Below are positions 21,872-31,617 of a stretch of DNA of 64,000 bases, piece by piece. The position numbers and the translations under genes are program-made. The notes beneath the pieces are model-generated. The model had not been told where the DNA came from, did not search any database, and worked only from the letters and a program-made list of their open reading frames with translations. Source of the DNA: Thalassotalea mangrovi (GTDB lineage Bacteria; Pseudomonadota; Gammaproteobacteria; Enterobacterales; Alteromonadaceae); contig NZ_SWDB01000021.1 of assembly GCF_005116735.1 (NCBI RefSeq), positions 1 to 64,000 of the forward strand. Reading direction: 5' to 3'. The stretch's first letter is position 1; each line of letters starts with the position of its first letter.

Positions 21872-23455
21872 ATGTACAAGACCAAACGCTTTTTAAGCTG
21901 CCTTATATTTACCCTTTCCTTGATTTCTTCACCGTTAATGGCTGCCGATAAGCCAAACATCCTGGTGATTTGGGGAGACGATATTGGCTGGCAGAATTTA
22001 AGCTCCTATGGCCTCGGCGTCATGGGCTATACCACCCCGAATATCGACCGTATTGCCAGCGAGGGGATTCGCTTTACCGATCATTATGCCCAGCCTTCCT
22101 GTACCGCCGGACGAGCGGCATTTATTACCGGCCAATACCCAATTCGCTCAGGCATGACTACGGTTGGTCAGCCAGGCGACACTTTAGGTTTGAAAAAAGA
22201 ATCTCCCAGCCTTGCCGAAGTTCTTAAAGATGAAGGATATGCTACCGGGCACTTTGGTAAAAACCACCTAGGGGATCGTAACGAACACCTACCGACGGTG
22301 CATGGCTTTGACGAGTTTTTCGGAAATCTGTATCACTTGAACACCCAGGAAGAAGCTGAGCAGCGAGATTATCAAAACTTTGGTAAACAGTTTTCTGGTG
22401 ATCTGGAAACCTATGAGAGCAAATTTGGTACCCGTGGCGTTATCCACTCTTTTGCTACCGACAAGGATGATGATGATGAAGATCCTCGTTTTGGCCGGGT
22501 CGGTAAACAAACCATTGAAGATACCGGGCCACTCACTCAGGAGCGGATGAAAAACTTTGATGAAGGCGAAGTGATTCCCAAGGCGTTTAATTTTATGAAA
22601 AACGCCAAAAAAGATGGCAAACCTTTCTTTGTCTGGCTCAACACCAGCCGCATGCACCTGTACACCCGCCTGAATGACGAGTGGCGTTACGCTGCAGAAC
22701 AATATACCTCTGAGGCCGACTATCACGGCTCTGGCATGCTGCAACATGATCACGATATCGGCCTGGTATTAGATTTCCTCGAAGATAATGATCTCGATGA
22801 AAATACTATCGTCTGGTACTCCACTGACAATGGTCCCGAACATGCCTCCTGGCCACATGGTGCCACCACGCCGTTCCGGGGTGAGAAAATGACTACCTAC
22901 GAAGGCGGTGTCCGAGTGCCATCGATGATTCGCTGGCCGGGTAAATTTAAGGCCGGCACCATCTTAAACGGTATTCAGGGACACCAGGATATGTTCACCA
23001 GCTTAGCGGCGGCTGCGGGCGTTGATGATGTTGCCAAAGATATGATGGATGAGAAAAAGCAATATATTGATGGAGTTAATAACCTGCCATACTGGATGGG
23101 CGATTCCGATAAATCGGCGCGTAATCATATCTTTCATTACTATGAGTCAAAACTTACCGCGGTGCGCATAGGTCCGTGGAAGTTTCATTTCTCAACCAAA
23201 GAAGATTATTACGCCAATGTGATCCCACGAACGGTACCCCTGGTGTTCAATATTCGCATGGATCCGTTCGAATCTTATGATAACAGTGATTCCTATGGTC
23301 ACCTGATGCAAAAAGTATCATGGCTGATTCAACCCATGGGCGTGCTGATGGGCGAGCATTTAAAATCACTGGCTGAGTACCCACCAGTACAAGGCGGTAA
23401 ATCATTTGATATGTCAAATGTCGTGGAAGAGTTTATTAATAAAGCAAAACAATAA
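21872..23455 (+). CDS. Secreted sulfatase (formylglycine type)
   Basis: Hydrolyses a sulfate ester; the substrate cannot be told from the sequence. I place the start at the ATG at 21872, because GGGAG lies just before it and a Sec signal peptide follows (cleavage near PLMAA). Metal-binding Asp residues are in WGDDIGW. The nucleophile is Cys77 in [10 protein letters not shown], a C-x-A-x-R sequence converted to formylglycine by a maturase that is not in the window. STDNGPEH and [10 protein letters not shown] complete the active site. Length of 527 is normal. It is convergent with a sodium:solute symporter that could import the product. Confidence 0.92.
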   Translation: MYKTKRFLSCLIFTLSLISSPLMAADKPNILVIWGDDIGWQNLSSYGLGVMGYTTPNIDRIASEGIRFTDHYAQPSCTAGRAAFITGQYPIRSGMTTVGQPGDTLGLKKESPSLAEVLKDEGYATGHFGKNHLGDRNEHLPTVHGFDEFFGNLYHLNTQEEAEQRDYQNFGKQFSGDLETYESKFGTRGVIHSFATDKDDDDEDPRFGRVGKQTIEDTGPLTQERMKNFDEGEVIPKAFNFMKNAKKDGKPFFVWLNTSRMHLYTRLNDEWRYAAEQYTSEADYHGSGMLQHDHDIGLVLDFLEDNDLDENTIVWYSTDNGPEHASWPHGATTPFRGEKMTTYEGGVRVPSMIRWPGKFKAGTILNGIQGHQDMFTSLAAAAGVDDVAKDMMDEKKQYIDGVNNLPYWMGDSDKSARNHIFHYYESKLTAVRIGPWKFHFSTKEDYYANVIPRTVPLVFNIRMDPFESYDNSDSYGHLMQKVSWLIQPMGVLMGEHLKSLAEYPPVQGGKSFDMSNVVEEFINKAKQ

Positions 23456-23470
23456 GCTCTATCTTTTAAA

Positions 23471-23507
23471 AAAGCCGGTAATCCATTCAGGTATTACCGG
23501 CTTTTTT
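23471..23507. terminator. Terminator after the sulfatase
   Basis: AAGCCGGTAAT and ATTACCGGCTT pair across a ten-base loop and are followed by T6. Confidence 0.85.
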
Positions 23508-23617
23508 ATGGTCAGTATGTACATTCACAATCAGTGACCTTGACTGAAACCAAGCTAACCATCGCAATCACCCTGCGATAATATTACCCTCATTTTGCTC
23601 AGGCAGGATTTGCATGA

Positions 23618-25465
23618 TTAATCCGTGGCCAGAATTTTCTGGCCTTGCGGCACAGTTGAGTCCTCGTTCGATAATCGATCCCACCACATCAGTTTTAAAT
23701 AAATTGACGTCGCAGCCACTAGCCCTAGACTGATGAAAAGCTCATCCCAGGACTGAATCACCAGAAAGATGGCTGTTGCTGTTAATGAGGTATGCCAGAT
23801 GATACCCACCAAAACATTACTCATATCTCGAGCGAACTGACGATTGGGTTCAAAATCCGGTTGTTGTTTCTGAATTTCTTCAATAACAGGTTTCCAAAAA
23901 CCCCATGGACGGGTTTTTTGATAGAAGTTCATCAAGGTTTGCATGTCTTCAGCTGGTGTAAGATACGTGGCAATCACGCAGCCGAGCAAAGAAGCGGCAA
24001 ACAAAATTGGAAAACCTTCGAGTGGTGATAAATCGACAAATGCCAACGGTACTGTCGCTACCATGCCGGTCAGCATACCAATGAAATATCCGTGGCCATT
24101 GAATCGCCACCAATACCACTTCAACATGTTGGCGGCGGTATAACCTCCCCACAATGCCGACACTAACCAAAGGATGATGTCATTAAGAGACGGAACAAAC
24201 AGGCCGATTGCGGTGCCGATAACCACGAAAATTAACGACACGATATAGCTGACTTTAACGTAGGTTTTATCTTCCGCTTTCGGGTTGATGTATTTTTTAT
24301 AAATATCATTGACCACATAAGCGGGAGCAGCGTTGGTTGTCGCGGCAAACGTCGACATAAAGCTGGCCAGCAATCCCGCAACTACAATACCCAGTAAGCC
24401 CGTCGGAATATAATTACTTAAGGCAAACGGCAGGATTTGTTCGAAGTCGACATCGTCACCCATAGCGGCTAAATCCGGAATGAAGAACGCCAGGGCCAAC
24501 ACCGCTAATCCGGTGATCATCATATAGCGCGGTACAATCAATACGACGTTTACAAACCAACTCATTTTTGCCGCTTCCACCGGCGTTCGTGCCGACAGAA
24601 TGCGTTGCATGTCATAATTCGGCGCCGGTCCTGCCATGCTGGAAAGGATGCCTTTAAATAGCACCAGCATCATAAACACGGTAAATAAAGAAAATCCATC
24701 GTCGACAATGCGCTGATTCGCTGAGTCTAAGAGCCCACGCCAGTCTAAATCCAGTTGCCAACCAAACCCGACATCATACCAGCCATCCGGTGTTACCGCG
24801 GCAAGCATCTCGGGAGATACCTGCATCATTGCGATAATGCCGATGGCAATGCTGGCTATGGTCATAATGAAAAACTGTAACACTTCGGTGATCACCACCG
24901 AGAACATGCCGCCTTTGACCACATAAATGGTAGTAATGGCCGTAAAAATCAGGCCATAGGCAATTTCATTATGATGAGGGTCTGCGGCTAATTGCCAAGG
25001 CAGGAATGCAGCGGCAAACTTACCAATACCAACAAAACCATAAGCAAGAAATCCAAGTACGGAAAACAGGGCAAATACCACGACGATGAGGTGACTGAGC
25101 TTGGCACCGCGACCTTCGCCAAAACGAAACGTGATCCACTCAGCGCCAGTCATTACTCCGGAGCGACGCAACCATATCGACAAAAATATCATCAGGAAGA
25201 TTTGATTAAAGGTTGGCCAGAGCCAGGGGATATAGATGCTCTTCAGGCCATAGATAAACAATAGGTAGACCAGCCACATGGTGCCACTGATATCAAACAT
25301 GCCTGACGCATTAGATAGACCCAGGTAATACCAGGGCAATGACTTGCCCCCTAAAAAATAACCTTCGATATTTTTTGAAGCACGTTTTGAGATCCAAAAA
25401 CCAACGGCTAGCGTGGCAATCAGATAGAGGGCAATAATGCCTAAATCGAGTGAGGTGAGGTTCAT
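23618..25465 (-). CDS. Sodium:solute symporter (SSS family)
   Basis: A 615-residue inner-membrane protein with about 14 hydrophobic segments. Its N-terminus (DLGIIALYLIATLAVGFWISKRASKNIEGYFLGGKSLPW) is the family's typical first helix and loop. The unwound helix region GLSNASGMFDISGTMW supports Na+-coupled uptake. The substrate is unknown. It is a single gene convergent with the sulfatase, so import of a desulfated sugar or similar product is a reasonable guess. The gene has only a weak ribosome binding site. Confidence 0.9.
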   Translation of the reverse strand: MNLTSLDLGIIALYLIATLAVGFWISKRASKNIEGYFLGGKSLPWYYLGLSNASGMFDISGTMWLVYLLFIYGLKSIYIPWLWPTFNQIFLMIFLSIWLRRSGVMTGAEWITFRFGEGRGAKLSHLIVVVFALFSVLGFLAYGFVGIGKFAAAFLPWQLAADPHHNEIAYGLIFTAITTIYVVKGGMFSVVITEVLQFFIMTIASIAIGIIAMMQVSPEMLAAVTPDGWYDVGFGWQLDLDWRGLLDSANQRIVDDGFSLFTVFMMLVLFKGILSSMAGPAPNYDMQRILSARTPVEAAKMSWFVNVVLIVPRYMMITGLAVLALAFFIPDLAAMGDDVDFEQILPFALSNYIPTGLLGIVVAGLLASFMSTFAATTNAAPAYVVNDIYKKYINPKAEDKTYVKVSYIVSLIFVVIGTAIGLFVPSLNDIILWLVSALWGGYTAANMLKWYWWRFNGHGYFIGMLTGMVATVPLAFVDLSPLEGFPILFAASLLGCVIATYLTPAEDMQTLMNFYQKTRPWGFWKPVIEEIQKQQPDFEPNRQFARDMSNVLVGIIWHTSLTATAIFLVIQSWDELFISLGLVAATSIYLKLMWWDRLSNEDSTVPQGQKILATD

Positions 25466-25643
25466 TATTATTCTTTTTCTAAAGTAACAAAATTACACCT
25501 CAGGATATCAACAAACTCAGATGTAAGCGGTTACAAGAAACTTACAATACATTAACGCAAATTACAAATTAGCGGATGGAAACAGAGAACCACTGAAACA
25601 TTGCCTAATGTATTAGCTATACATTAGCAATCTGGCGAGCCAA

Positions 25644-26636
25644 TTAACCTTTGCTTAATAATTCCCGTAAGTCGATTAGAGCGGCATTAGCCCGGGAAAT
25701 ATAATTGGCCATTACCAATGAATGGTTTGCGGACAAGCCAAAACCACTGCCATTAAGCACCATAGGGCTCCACACAGTCGCCTGGCTGGCTTCAAGCTCA
25801 CGAATGATTTGCTGTAAACTGACATTGGCATTCTTGTCTTTTAGTACATCGGCAAAATCGACTTCTACAGCTTTGAGGAAATGCAGCAGTGCCCAGCAGG
25901 CGCCGCGAGCTTCATAGAATTCATCGTCGATTTTCCACCAACTGGTTTTCACCATATATTCCGGGCTTGCCTGAGTTGACTGACGAGCATTGCGATCACC
26001 GGCCAAATCGGTATTTAACTGGCTACGGCCTACGCTGGCACTTAATCGTTGTGAATAACTGCCGAGACGTTTTTCGACCTCCCTTAACCAGTCATGCAAA
26101 TTATCCGCACGAGCGTAAAACTGCGCCCCTTGTTGCGCAGGGTCGGCAAGGACATTGCGATACTTATATAAATCATCAACGCCTTTTTTATACATGCTCT
26201 CAGCACTGGGGAATGCCCATTTGTGGGCGTCATTATTAAATTTCGGCTGGGCGCTTTTTAAAAATTTATTTTCAGAGGATTGTGACTGGGAACGAGAAAA
26301 AGACTGACGCATCGCCAGCGATAAATCACGGGTCATTTCCAGGACACCAAACTCCCAGGCGGGAATATTATCGAGGAACACTGAGGGCGGCATAATATCA
26401 TTGGACAGATAGCCGCCAGGCTTATCCCATAATTTTTCCGCAACTTTAATCAGCGTGGTGGTTGTCGCATAACCAACCACAGGTTCGACGTTGTTGGCTT
26501 TAGCTTCTTGTATCGCGACTTCCTTGATGTTAAACGTCTCTGGTTCAAAGCTCCAGAAGACCCCCAACAAATAAAACAAAAACACGACCACAATGGCTGT
26601 GATTGAGAGTGCTCGAAAAGACGTGAAAAAAGCCAT
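25644..26636 (-). CDS. DUF2333 family membrane-anchored protein
   Basis: The product has one N-terminal transmembrane helix (about residues 8-27, ALSITAIVVVFLFYLLGVFW) and a large soluble part rich in helices. Segments such as YLSNDIMPPSVFLDNIPAWEFGVLEMTRDLSLAMRQSFSRSQSQS match my memory of DUF2333, a conserved gammaproteobacterial family of unknown role. I choose the ATG at 26636, because AAGGA precedes it; an upstream ATG at 26663 lacks one. It lies just upstream of the PCu(A)C gene on the same strand. Confidence 0.85.
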   Translation of the reverse strand: MAFFTSFRALSITAIVVVFLFYLLGVFWSFEPETFNIKEVAIQEAKANNVEPVVGYATTTTLIKVAEKLWDKPGGYLSNDIMPPSVFLDNIPAWEFGVLEMTRDLSLAMRQSFSRSQSQSSENKFLKSAQPKFNNDAHKWAFPSAESMYKKGVDDLYKYRNVLADPAQQGAQFYARADNLHDWLREVEKRLGSYSQRLSASVGRSQLNTDLAGDRNARQSTQASPEYMVKTSWWKIDDEFYEARGACWALLHFLKAVEVDFADVLKDKNANVSLQQIIRELEASQATVWSPMVLNGSGFGLSANHSLVMANYISRANAALIDLRELLSKG

Positions 26637-26704
26637 AAATAGTTCCTTAGCGTGTTTGGGCATAAATATCAGATGATAAAACCGCCCTTGCAGAGCCCAT
26701 TAGT

Positions 26705-27142
26705 TTAGTGGTTATGGGCCGGCTTCAGGCCTTTGACCGGAATTATAACTTTGGTTTGCTGGTCATTATCAAAATGTAGTGTCAATTCTACCTGCTCTCC
26801 GGCTTTTACTGGCGAGCTTGGATTAAATACCATCAAATGCAAACCATGAGGTTGTAATATCACTTCGTCGTTGGCCTTAATAATAATAGAATCAAGCTTC
26901 CCCATTTGCATCATACCGCCCTTCATGGTGTGCTCATGAATTTCAATGCGTTTACTGACATTGCCACTGACGCTTACCAGGGTGATGTCTTTGTCGCTGT
27001 TATTTGAGATTGTCATATAGGCCGATGTTACCTGAGTACCGGGGATCAATTCACGCATAAAAGCATCGTCAACATCGACATTTGCAGCAAACGCCGATGG
27101 TGCAAGTAATAACAGGTTAATTAAGGTAATGATTTTTTTCAT
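26705..27142 (-). CDS. PCu(A)C-type periplasmic copper chaperone
   Basis: Delivers Cu(I) in the periplasm, usually to cytochrome oxidase. The 145-residue product has a signal peptide (cleavage after AFAA) and the PCu(A)C metal motif: His/Met in IEIHEHTMKGGMMQM and, later, PHGLHLMVF. The C-terminus ends with HNH, which may add metal affinity. Length is normal. It is followed by the DUF2333 gene and preceded by the psp group on the same strand. Confidence 0.9.
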   Translation of the reverse strand: MKKIITLINLLLLAPSAFAANVDVDDAFMRELIPGTQVTSAYMTISNNSDKDITLVSVSGNVSKRIEIHEHTMKGGMMQMGKLDSIIIKANDEVILQPHGLHLMVFNPSSPVKAGEQVELTLHFDNDQQTKVIIPVKGLKPAHNH

Positions 27143-27259
27143 GAATAGATACCATGGAAGACTTTTTAAAAATTGAGATATGATAATAATCTCTTATTTA
27201 TCAAAGCACAGCAAGCGTGGAGCGATATTGATTTTAATCTTCCCGGCTTATTGCCCGGG

Positions 27260-27592
27260 TTATTCAGGCGCAGGCTCTTTACACAATAACCAGACAATAA
27301 AACCAACCAAAAGGACTGGCCAGAAAACCGTTAATCCGACAAACGCCAGGCCAATAAGCGCTCCCAGGACGACCAGGATCAGGGTGCCAAACACGCTGAT
27401 AAAAACGGCTAAGCCAACAACAAATAAAATAATGCCAACCAACGCCGCGATAGCAATACCTTCGATCGGCTCTACCACGTGATCATCGACGACAATATCC
27501 ATATCCAGCCAGGAAAATACCGTATTGCCGAATAAATAGGTAAGCAATAATGTCGCAAGGATGGCCAGTATTAAGGATTTGGCGAATGACAT
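27260..27592 (-). CDS. Small membrane protein at the end of the psp operon
   Basis: The 110-residue product is very hydrophobic, with three probable transmembrane segments and an acidic loop (MDIVVDDHVVEPIEG). No family is recognised with certainty. GGGAG gives a strong ribosome binding site. It is 30 bases after the PspC-domain gene, so it probably belongs to the psp envelope-stress transcript. It occupies the place of pspD or pspG in other species but does not look like either. Confidence 0.7.
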   Translation of the reverse strand: MSFAKSLILAILATLLLTYLFGNTVFSWLDMDIVVDDHVVEPIEGIAIAALVGIILFVVGLAVFISVFGTLILVVLGALIGLAFVGLTVFWPVLLVGFIVWLLCKEPAPE

Positions 27593-27622
27593 GATAACTC
27601 CCTTAACTCAACGTCATATTAT

Positions 27623-27835
27623 CTATAAATAGCGGTTAGGCATGATTAGTGCCGCAACGCCATAAGCAACTAAGGTCACGGTTGGCATCATAATTAACGC
27701 CAGTATTGCCAATACCCTGACGACAATGCGTGGCATCGAAAAGTGACGCGCCAGGCCGGCACAAACACCACAGATTTTTTTATGAACCTGATCTTTAGCA
27801 ATGCTACGTTCAATTCTATATTTCACTTTGTTCAT
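27623..27835 (-). CDS. pspC: PspC-domain membrane protein
   Basis: The 70-residue product holds the PspC core: KKICGVCAGLARHFSMP followed by a hydrophobic helix (VLAILALIMMPTVTLVAYGVAALIMP). In E. coli PspC works with PspB to sense envelope damage and release PspA. This version is short, essentially the PspC domain alone, without the C-terminal periplasmic part. A GGGAGG ribosome binding site supports the start. It belongs to the sigma-54 psp operon that starts near 29060. Confidence 0.88.
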   Translation of the reverse strand: MNKVKYRIERSIAKDQVHKKICGVCAGLARHFSMPRIVVRVLAILALIMMPTVTLVAYGVAALIMPNRYL

Positions 27836-27865
27836 ACATCCTCCCCAATTAAACAGATGGGTTAA

Positions 27866-27967
27866 TTAACCCTGGATATAGCGGGTTAAGCCAAATACTC
27901 CAGCACCGATAAAAAAAGTGGCTACCGGTACTAACCATAGGGTCATCAAAATTGAAAACGGGAACAT
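27866..27967 (-). CDS. 33-residue single-span microprotein in the psp operon
   Basis: A very short reading frame encodes MFPFSILMTLWLVPVATF and then a glycine-containing stretch ending TRYIQG. It is one transmembrane helix with a short basic tail. AAGGAG sits seven bases before the ATG, among the best ribosome binding sites in the area. It lies between pspA and pspC, where E. coli has pspB, and may be a reduced PspB-like partner. Its size means homology cannot be judged by eye. Confidence 0.6.
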   Translation of the reverse strand: MFPFSILMTLWLVPVATFFIGAGVFGLTRYIQG

Positions 27968-28021
27968 AACTTTCTCCTTAATATTCAGCAATCTCTTAGA
28001 TGCCGAATCAATGGTTGCCAA

Positions 28022-28684
28022 CTAGCCGTTGGCAACTTTCTTTTTCATCGCCTGTAACTCTTGTTCAATCGAGTCTTCGGCTTCGAGCTCATCAAACTGA
28101 GCCTGTAGGTTTTTTGCCTCGGTCATGTCGTAGGCTTCAACCTGGGCTTCCAGGCCATCCACTTTTTGCTGAAACTTCTCAAAACGAAGGATTGCATCAT
28201 CGATTTGCTCAAACTTCACGGTTTCACGCACTTTTAATCGTACTTGTGCGGATTGCTGGCGCTTCAGGCAGGCTTCCTGACGCTGCTTTGCTTCCTGTAG
28301 TTTTTCCTGCAGACGATTACTGTCGTTTTGAATCGACTCAAGCAACTCCTCTACCTGGGCAAGCTGAGTTTCAATATCGGTAATCACCGGCTGACACTGT
28401 TGCTTGGCCAGCAGCGCCTGGCGTGCCAGGTCATCACGACCTTTGCTGATAGCCAGTTCCGCTTTTTCCTGCCATTGATTTGCCTTCTCGGTCTGCACCC
28501 GCAACTGGCGAGTCAGAGTTTTCTTTTCGGCAATTTGTTTGGCTGCTGAGGTGCGCACTTCTACCAAAGTTTCTTCCATTTCCTGAATGATCAGTCGAAT
28601 CATTTTTTCAGGATCTTCTGCCTTATCCAGCAAGCTGTTGATGTTGGCATTAATAATGTCGGTCAGACGAGAAAACATACCCAT
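28022..28684 (-). CDS. pspA: Phage shock protein A
   Basis: A peripheral membrane protein of the ESCRT-III-like PspA/Vipp1 family that binds damaged inner membrane and, in E. coli, inhibits the activator PspF. The 220-residue product starts MGMFSRLTDIINANINSLLDKAEDPEKMIRLIIQEMEETL, a hallmark, and continues as a long coiled coil. GGAG precedes the ATG. It is the second gene of the operon, after a small exported protein; in E. coli pspA comes first. pspF is not in the window. Confidence 0.96.
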   Translation of the reverse strand: MGMFSRLTDIINANINSLLDKAEDPEKMIRLIIQEMEETLVEVRTSAAKQIAEKKTLTRQLRVQTEKANQWQEKAELAISKGRDDLARQALLAKQQCQPVITDIETQLAQVEELLESIQNDSNRLQEKLQEAKQRQEACLKRQQSAQVRLKVRETVKFEQIDDAILRFEKFQQKVDGLEAQVEAYDMTEAKNLQAQFDELEAEDSIEQELQAMKKKVANG

Positions 28685-28686
28685 TT

Positions 28687-29007
28687 TTATTCTCCTGCTT
28701 TTTCTTTAGATTTGTCTGAATCAGCATTGTCATTATCAAAATCGCTGATTTGTGTAATTGTCACAGTCGGTACACCCTTATCGGTGACGTAATGTGCATC
28801 AATTTTGAAGTTATTAACTTCCTGGGCAATGCTGTTTCTTAACTGTTGCTCTAACTGGTTCGCTACCATGCGACCTTGATTGGCAACCATCATGTCCAGG
28901 GCGGTTTGCAAAGACACTAACTGCTCAGCCTTTGCACTCGTGGTAAATAAGGTACTGGTAACTAGTACTACTGAGGCGATACCGATTTGTTTACTTAATG
29001 TGTTCAT
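28687..29007 (-). CDS. Small exported protein, first gene of the psp operon
   Basis: The 106-residue product has a signal peptide (to about TSAKA) and a short mature part that ends in an acidic/basic tail (DNDNADSDKSKEKAGE). No family is recognised. I place the start at the ATG at 29007, because AAGGG lies before it; a TTG two codons upstream is less likely. It lies 2 bases before pspA and directly behind the sigma-54 promoter. A first psp gene of this kind is not part of the E. coli operon. Confidence 0.7.
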   Translation of the reverse strand: MNTLSKQIGIASVVLVTSTLFTTSAKAEQLVSLQTALDMMVANQGRMVANQLEQQLRNSIAQEVNNFKIDAHYVTDKGVPTVTITQISDFDNDNADSDKSKEKAGE

Positions 29008-29072
29008 TTTCAACCCTTACCATACTGATATGTATGTTTTGCTAACGAATAACTTAATGTTGAATTACTACT

Positions 29073-29089
29073 TACAAGTGCCGTGCCAA
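29073..29089 (-). promoter_or_regulatory. Sigma-54 promoter of the psp operon
   Basis: The minus strand reads TTGGCACGGCACTTGT, which matches the sigma-54 consensus TGGCAC-N5-TTGC with one change (final C to T). It lies about 65 bases before the first gene. Sigma-54 control with PspF is the known mode for psp operons. No pspF gene is nearby. Confidence 0.75.
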
Positions 29090-29219
29090 TTTGTTATTTT
29101 TTGTTAACCCCTTGTTATTTAAGGCTTGTAAGCCAGGGTGATTTTTTAGCTTTAAGAATGCCTGCGATATTTTCATTCCTTAGTTGGTAAATTTAACCAA
29201 CTGTGTAGTGAATTTGACC

Positions 29220-29520
29220 AACAAGGAAAGGTGTAAGTGGTAGGTGGGAGGTGGAAGATATCTTTTCAGTTTGCGTCATATCCTGCTACGACAGGATATC
29301 CGGGCCTAAAGCCTGGTGGGAGGCGGGAGTGGAAGCGGCTTTTTCTTCCGCTGAAAATTGAATCGGAAATATGTTCCAGACATTTCCGACATACCAGCGT
29401 CCATGCCGGCATCCATGCATTTTCGGCATATCGGCCAACCCATAACCATAACCAGCAGCGCTTACCTGAGAAACAACTGAAGCTTGTATAAGCGTCACTC
29501 CCTGATACTACAGGGAGTCT
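29220..29520. repeat. Hairpin-rich non-coding region
   Basis: Several short palindromes lie in a row, including 29278-29299 (ATATCCTG-ctacga-CAGGATAT), 29364-29388 (CGGAAAT...ATTTCCG) and 29497-29518 (ACTCCCTG-atacta-CAGGGAGT). The first and last belong to the same family as 13492-13513. No plausible gene is seen on either strand. Confidence 0.65.
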
Positions 29521-29641
29521 AAGGTCGAGAGTGGAGGAAAGCGTTAAAGATAGCGTTGCAGAACAACGAGTGACGGTGATAACAGAAAGAGAAATGGAAG
29601 TTTGTCAGAGACCGGGATTAGTTGTTGTTAGCTGAGCGAAT

Positions 29642-29770
29642 CTAAGACTTTGGTGCAGATTCAAGGCTTTCTTTTTCAAGCAGTAACGCAATGATAGAAC
29701 TGCCTAACAAACAGGCGGCCGGAACCATTAATATCGCGAAAAAAACAATTAAATTGGGCATATCAGCCAT
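29642..29770 (-). CDS. Possible 39-42 residue membrane microprotein
   Basis: A short frame encodes MADMPNLIVFFAILMVPA, then a hydrophobic stretch and a charged tail (LLEKESLESAPKS): one transmembrane helix, cytoplasmic tail. The better start may be the second ATG (29761), because AGGA lies eight bases before it. It stands alone, with about 380 bases of non-coding DNA up to dusA. Support is only the ribosome binding site and the protein-like pattern. Confidence 0.4.
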   Translation of the reverse strand: MADMPNLIVFFAILMVPAACLLGSSIIALLLEKESLESAPKS

Positions 29771-30105
29771 CCTAATCTTAGTGAGCAAGCTAAACACGTT
29801 AAATATTGAGCATGTGCCAATAAATCGCTATAACCTGTTTGAATTTACTCTTTAGTCGCAACAAGGTGGAAAAAGGTTTAGTTTGGTGGGAATTTTTTTG
29901 CTCCGCGCCTGGATGACATGCGCAAAACGTGTTTATGCATTAATTCGCTGCGGCGCACTAATACCATGTCAGCAATAATCTGACTAAATCAGGAAGTGAA
30001 TTCCCATATCGGGAATTGAACAATGCATAACGCGGTAATTCTGACTGGAAGTTTAAGAATGCACCTCACGACTCGGCATTTTGTGGGGCATAAAAACCGG
30101 TTAAC

Positions 30106-30133
30106 AAAAAGGACGCTTTAAGCGTCCTTTTTT
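30106..30133 (-). terminator. Terminator of dusA
   Basis: AAAAGGACGCTT-TAAGCGTCCTTTT, read on the minus strand, ends in a T run about 20 bases after the dusA stop. Confidence 0.85.
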
Positions 30134-30153
30134 AAATAAACATTACGTTCGGA

Positions 30154-31152
30154 TTAAACCACCTGCTCGCTAACGGGTTGACCGGTTAATGCGAATGCTT
30201 CGCGAAGGACCGTCGAATCAGCGCCCTCTTTACCAGCATTCTCTGATAAAAAGCGGCGGAATTTACGCGCTCCGGGCAAGCCGTTACAAAGCCCAAGCAT
30301 ATGCCGGACAATGTGCCATACCCGAGGTGTATGTTGACCAGGTTCCGCCGGTGTTATTTGCTGATCAATGTAAGTGCACATCTCATCGATGATTGCTTCC
30401 CGGGTCAAAACCGGCACATCTTTACCGTATATCCGCTGGTCGGCACTGGCCAGCAAATAGGGATTTTGATAAACCTCACGGCCAATCATCACCCCATCAA
30501 TGTGTTGTAAATGCTCAAGTGTCTGCTCAAAACTGGTGATACCACCATTAATAGAGATTTTCAGCGCCTCGAAATCCCGCTTGATTTGATAAACACGAGA
30601 ATAGTCGAGTGGCGGGATCTCGCGATTTTCTTTTGGGCTTAAGCCACTTAACCATGCCTTGCGGGCATGAATGATAAAGTGCTCGCACCCCGCCGCAGCA
30701 ACACGTTCGATAAACTTATGCAGGAACTCATAGCTATCCTGATCATCAATGCCAATGCGGGATTTCACCGTAACCGGAATTGAAACCGCCCCCTGCATAT
30801 CCGCAACACATTGCGCGACTAATTCAGGTTCCGCCATAAGGCAGGCGCCAAAACGACCATTTTGAACCCGATCAGAGGGACAGCCAACATTGATATTGAT
30901 GGCATCATAACCGCGCTGCTCAGCAATCCTGGCACATTCGGTCATAGCTTTTGGGTCGCTACCACCAAGCTGCAACACCACAGGATGCTCTTCTTCATTA
31001 AACGCCAGGTAATCACCCTTGCCGAACAATATTGCTCCGGTTGTCACCATCTCGGTGTACAACACGGTTTCTTTACTCATCACCCGGTAGAAATAACGAC
31101 AATGGCGATCGGTCCAATCCAGCATTGGCGCTACAGAAAGTCTATCGTTCAC
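30154..31152 (-). CDS. dusA: tRNA-dihydrouridine synthase A
   Basis: An FMN enzyme that reduces uridines 20/20a in the tRNA D-loop. The 332-residue product has the Dus signatures: [19 protein letters not shown] at the start, [26 protein letters not shown] with the catalytic Cys (GACLM), [24 protein letters not shown] (typical of DusA), and [10 protein letters not shown] and [13 protein letters not shown] at the FMN phosphate site. The start codon is GTG. It is monocistronic with a terminator behind it. Confidence 0.95.
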   Translation of the reverse strand: MNDRLSVAPMLDWTDRHCRYFYRVMSKETVLYTEMVTTGAILFGKGDYLAFNEEEHPVVLQLGGSDPKAMTECARIAEQRGYDAININVGCPSDRVQNGRFGACLMAEPELVAQCVADMQGAVSIPVTVKSRIGIDDQDSYEFLHKFIERVAAAGCEHFIIHARKAWLSGLSPKENREIPPLDYSRVYQIKRDFEALKISINGGITSFEQTLEHLQHIDGVMIGREVYQNPYLLASADQRIYGKDVPVLTREAIIDEMCTYIDQQITPAEPGQHTPRVWHIVRHMLGLCNGLPGARKFRRFLSENAGKEGADSTVLREAFALTGQPVSEQVV

Positions 31153-31455
31153 ACAAATTTCTCAACAACTAAAGTGCTGCAATTATAACTCAGTGGCTTG
31201 TAGGGCAACAAGATGCAGGATTTCTGGTTACAAAATTAAACAAATAAATTTTTCTCAAGTTAATGTAATTACCTTAGCATCAACCTTACCTATAACCCTA
31301 TGATTCAATTCAAATAAAAGCAGCAATACTATTTCCGCACCATGATACTGCTACGCGTAATCGATAGTAATCCAGGTAAATGCACGGAAAAGGGCGAGCA
31401 ACTTTGTGAGGTTTTATTACACTAAAAATTGGGTCTGCAATTTTGAGGGCGTATT

Positions 31456-31617
31456 ATGCAAGAAGCGAGCGCTAATAAGCTATCACCTGACTCCGAAGAA
31501 AATCAGGAGTTAAGAAACCAACATCGCCAGGAGAATGTGAAAAAACGTTCTTCAAAATCTGATGAACGTCATCAGGTAGAAAAAGACAATCGGTGTTTTG
31601 TCCTAGGTTATAACTGA
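31456..31617 (+). CDS. Possible 53-residue hydrophilic protein
   Basis: A short frame starts MQEASANKLSPDSEENQE and is highly charged (Lys, Arg, Glu, Gln), ending FVLGYN. GAGG lies seven bases before the ATG. An 8-bp hairpin (31634-31655) follows. There are no homologues I can recall; it may be a gene remnant. The flanking 300 bases on each side hold no other gene I can support. Confidence 0.3.
   Translation: MQEASANKLSPDSEENQELRNQHRQENVKKRSSKSDERHQVEKDNRCFVLGYN

Noticed and set aside
27180..27259. Hairpin after the psp operon as a terminator
   Set aside because: CCCGG...CCGGG is only five base pairs and is followed by no T run on the minus strand.
29237..29498. Frames of 70-84 codons on both strands
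   Set aside because: They run through the hairpin-rich region; their composition follows the repeats and neither has a good start.
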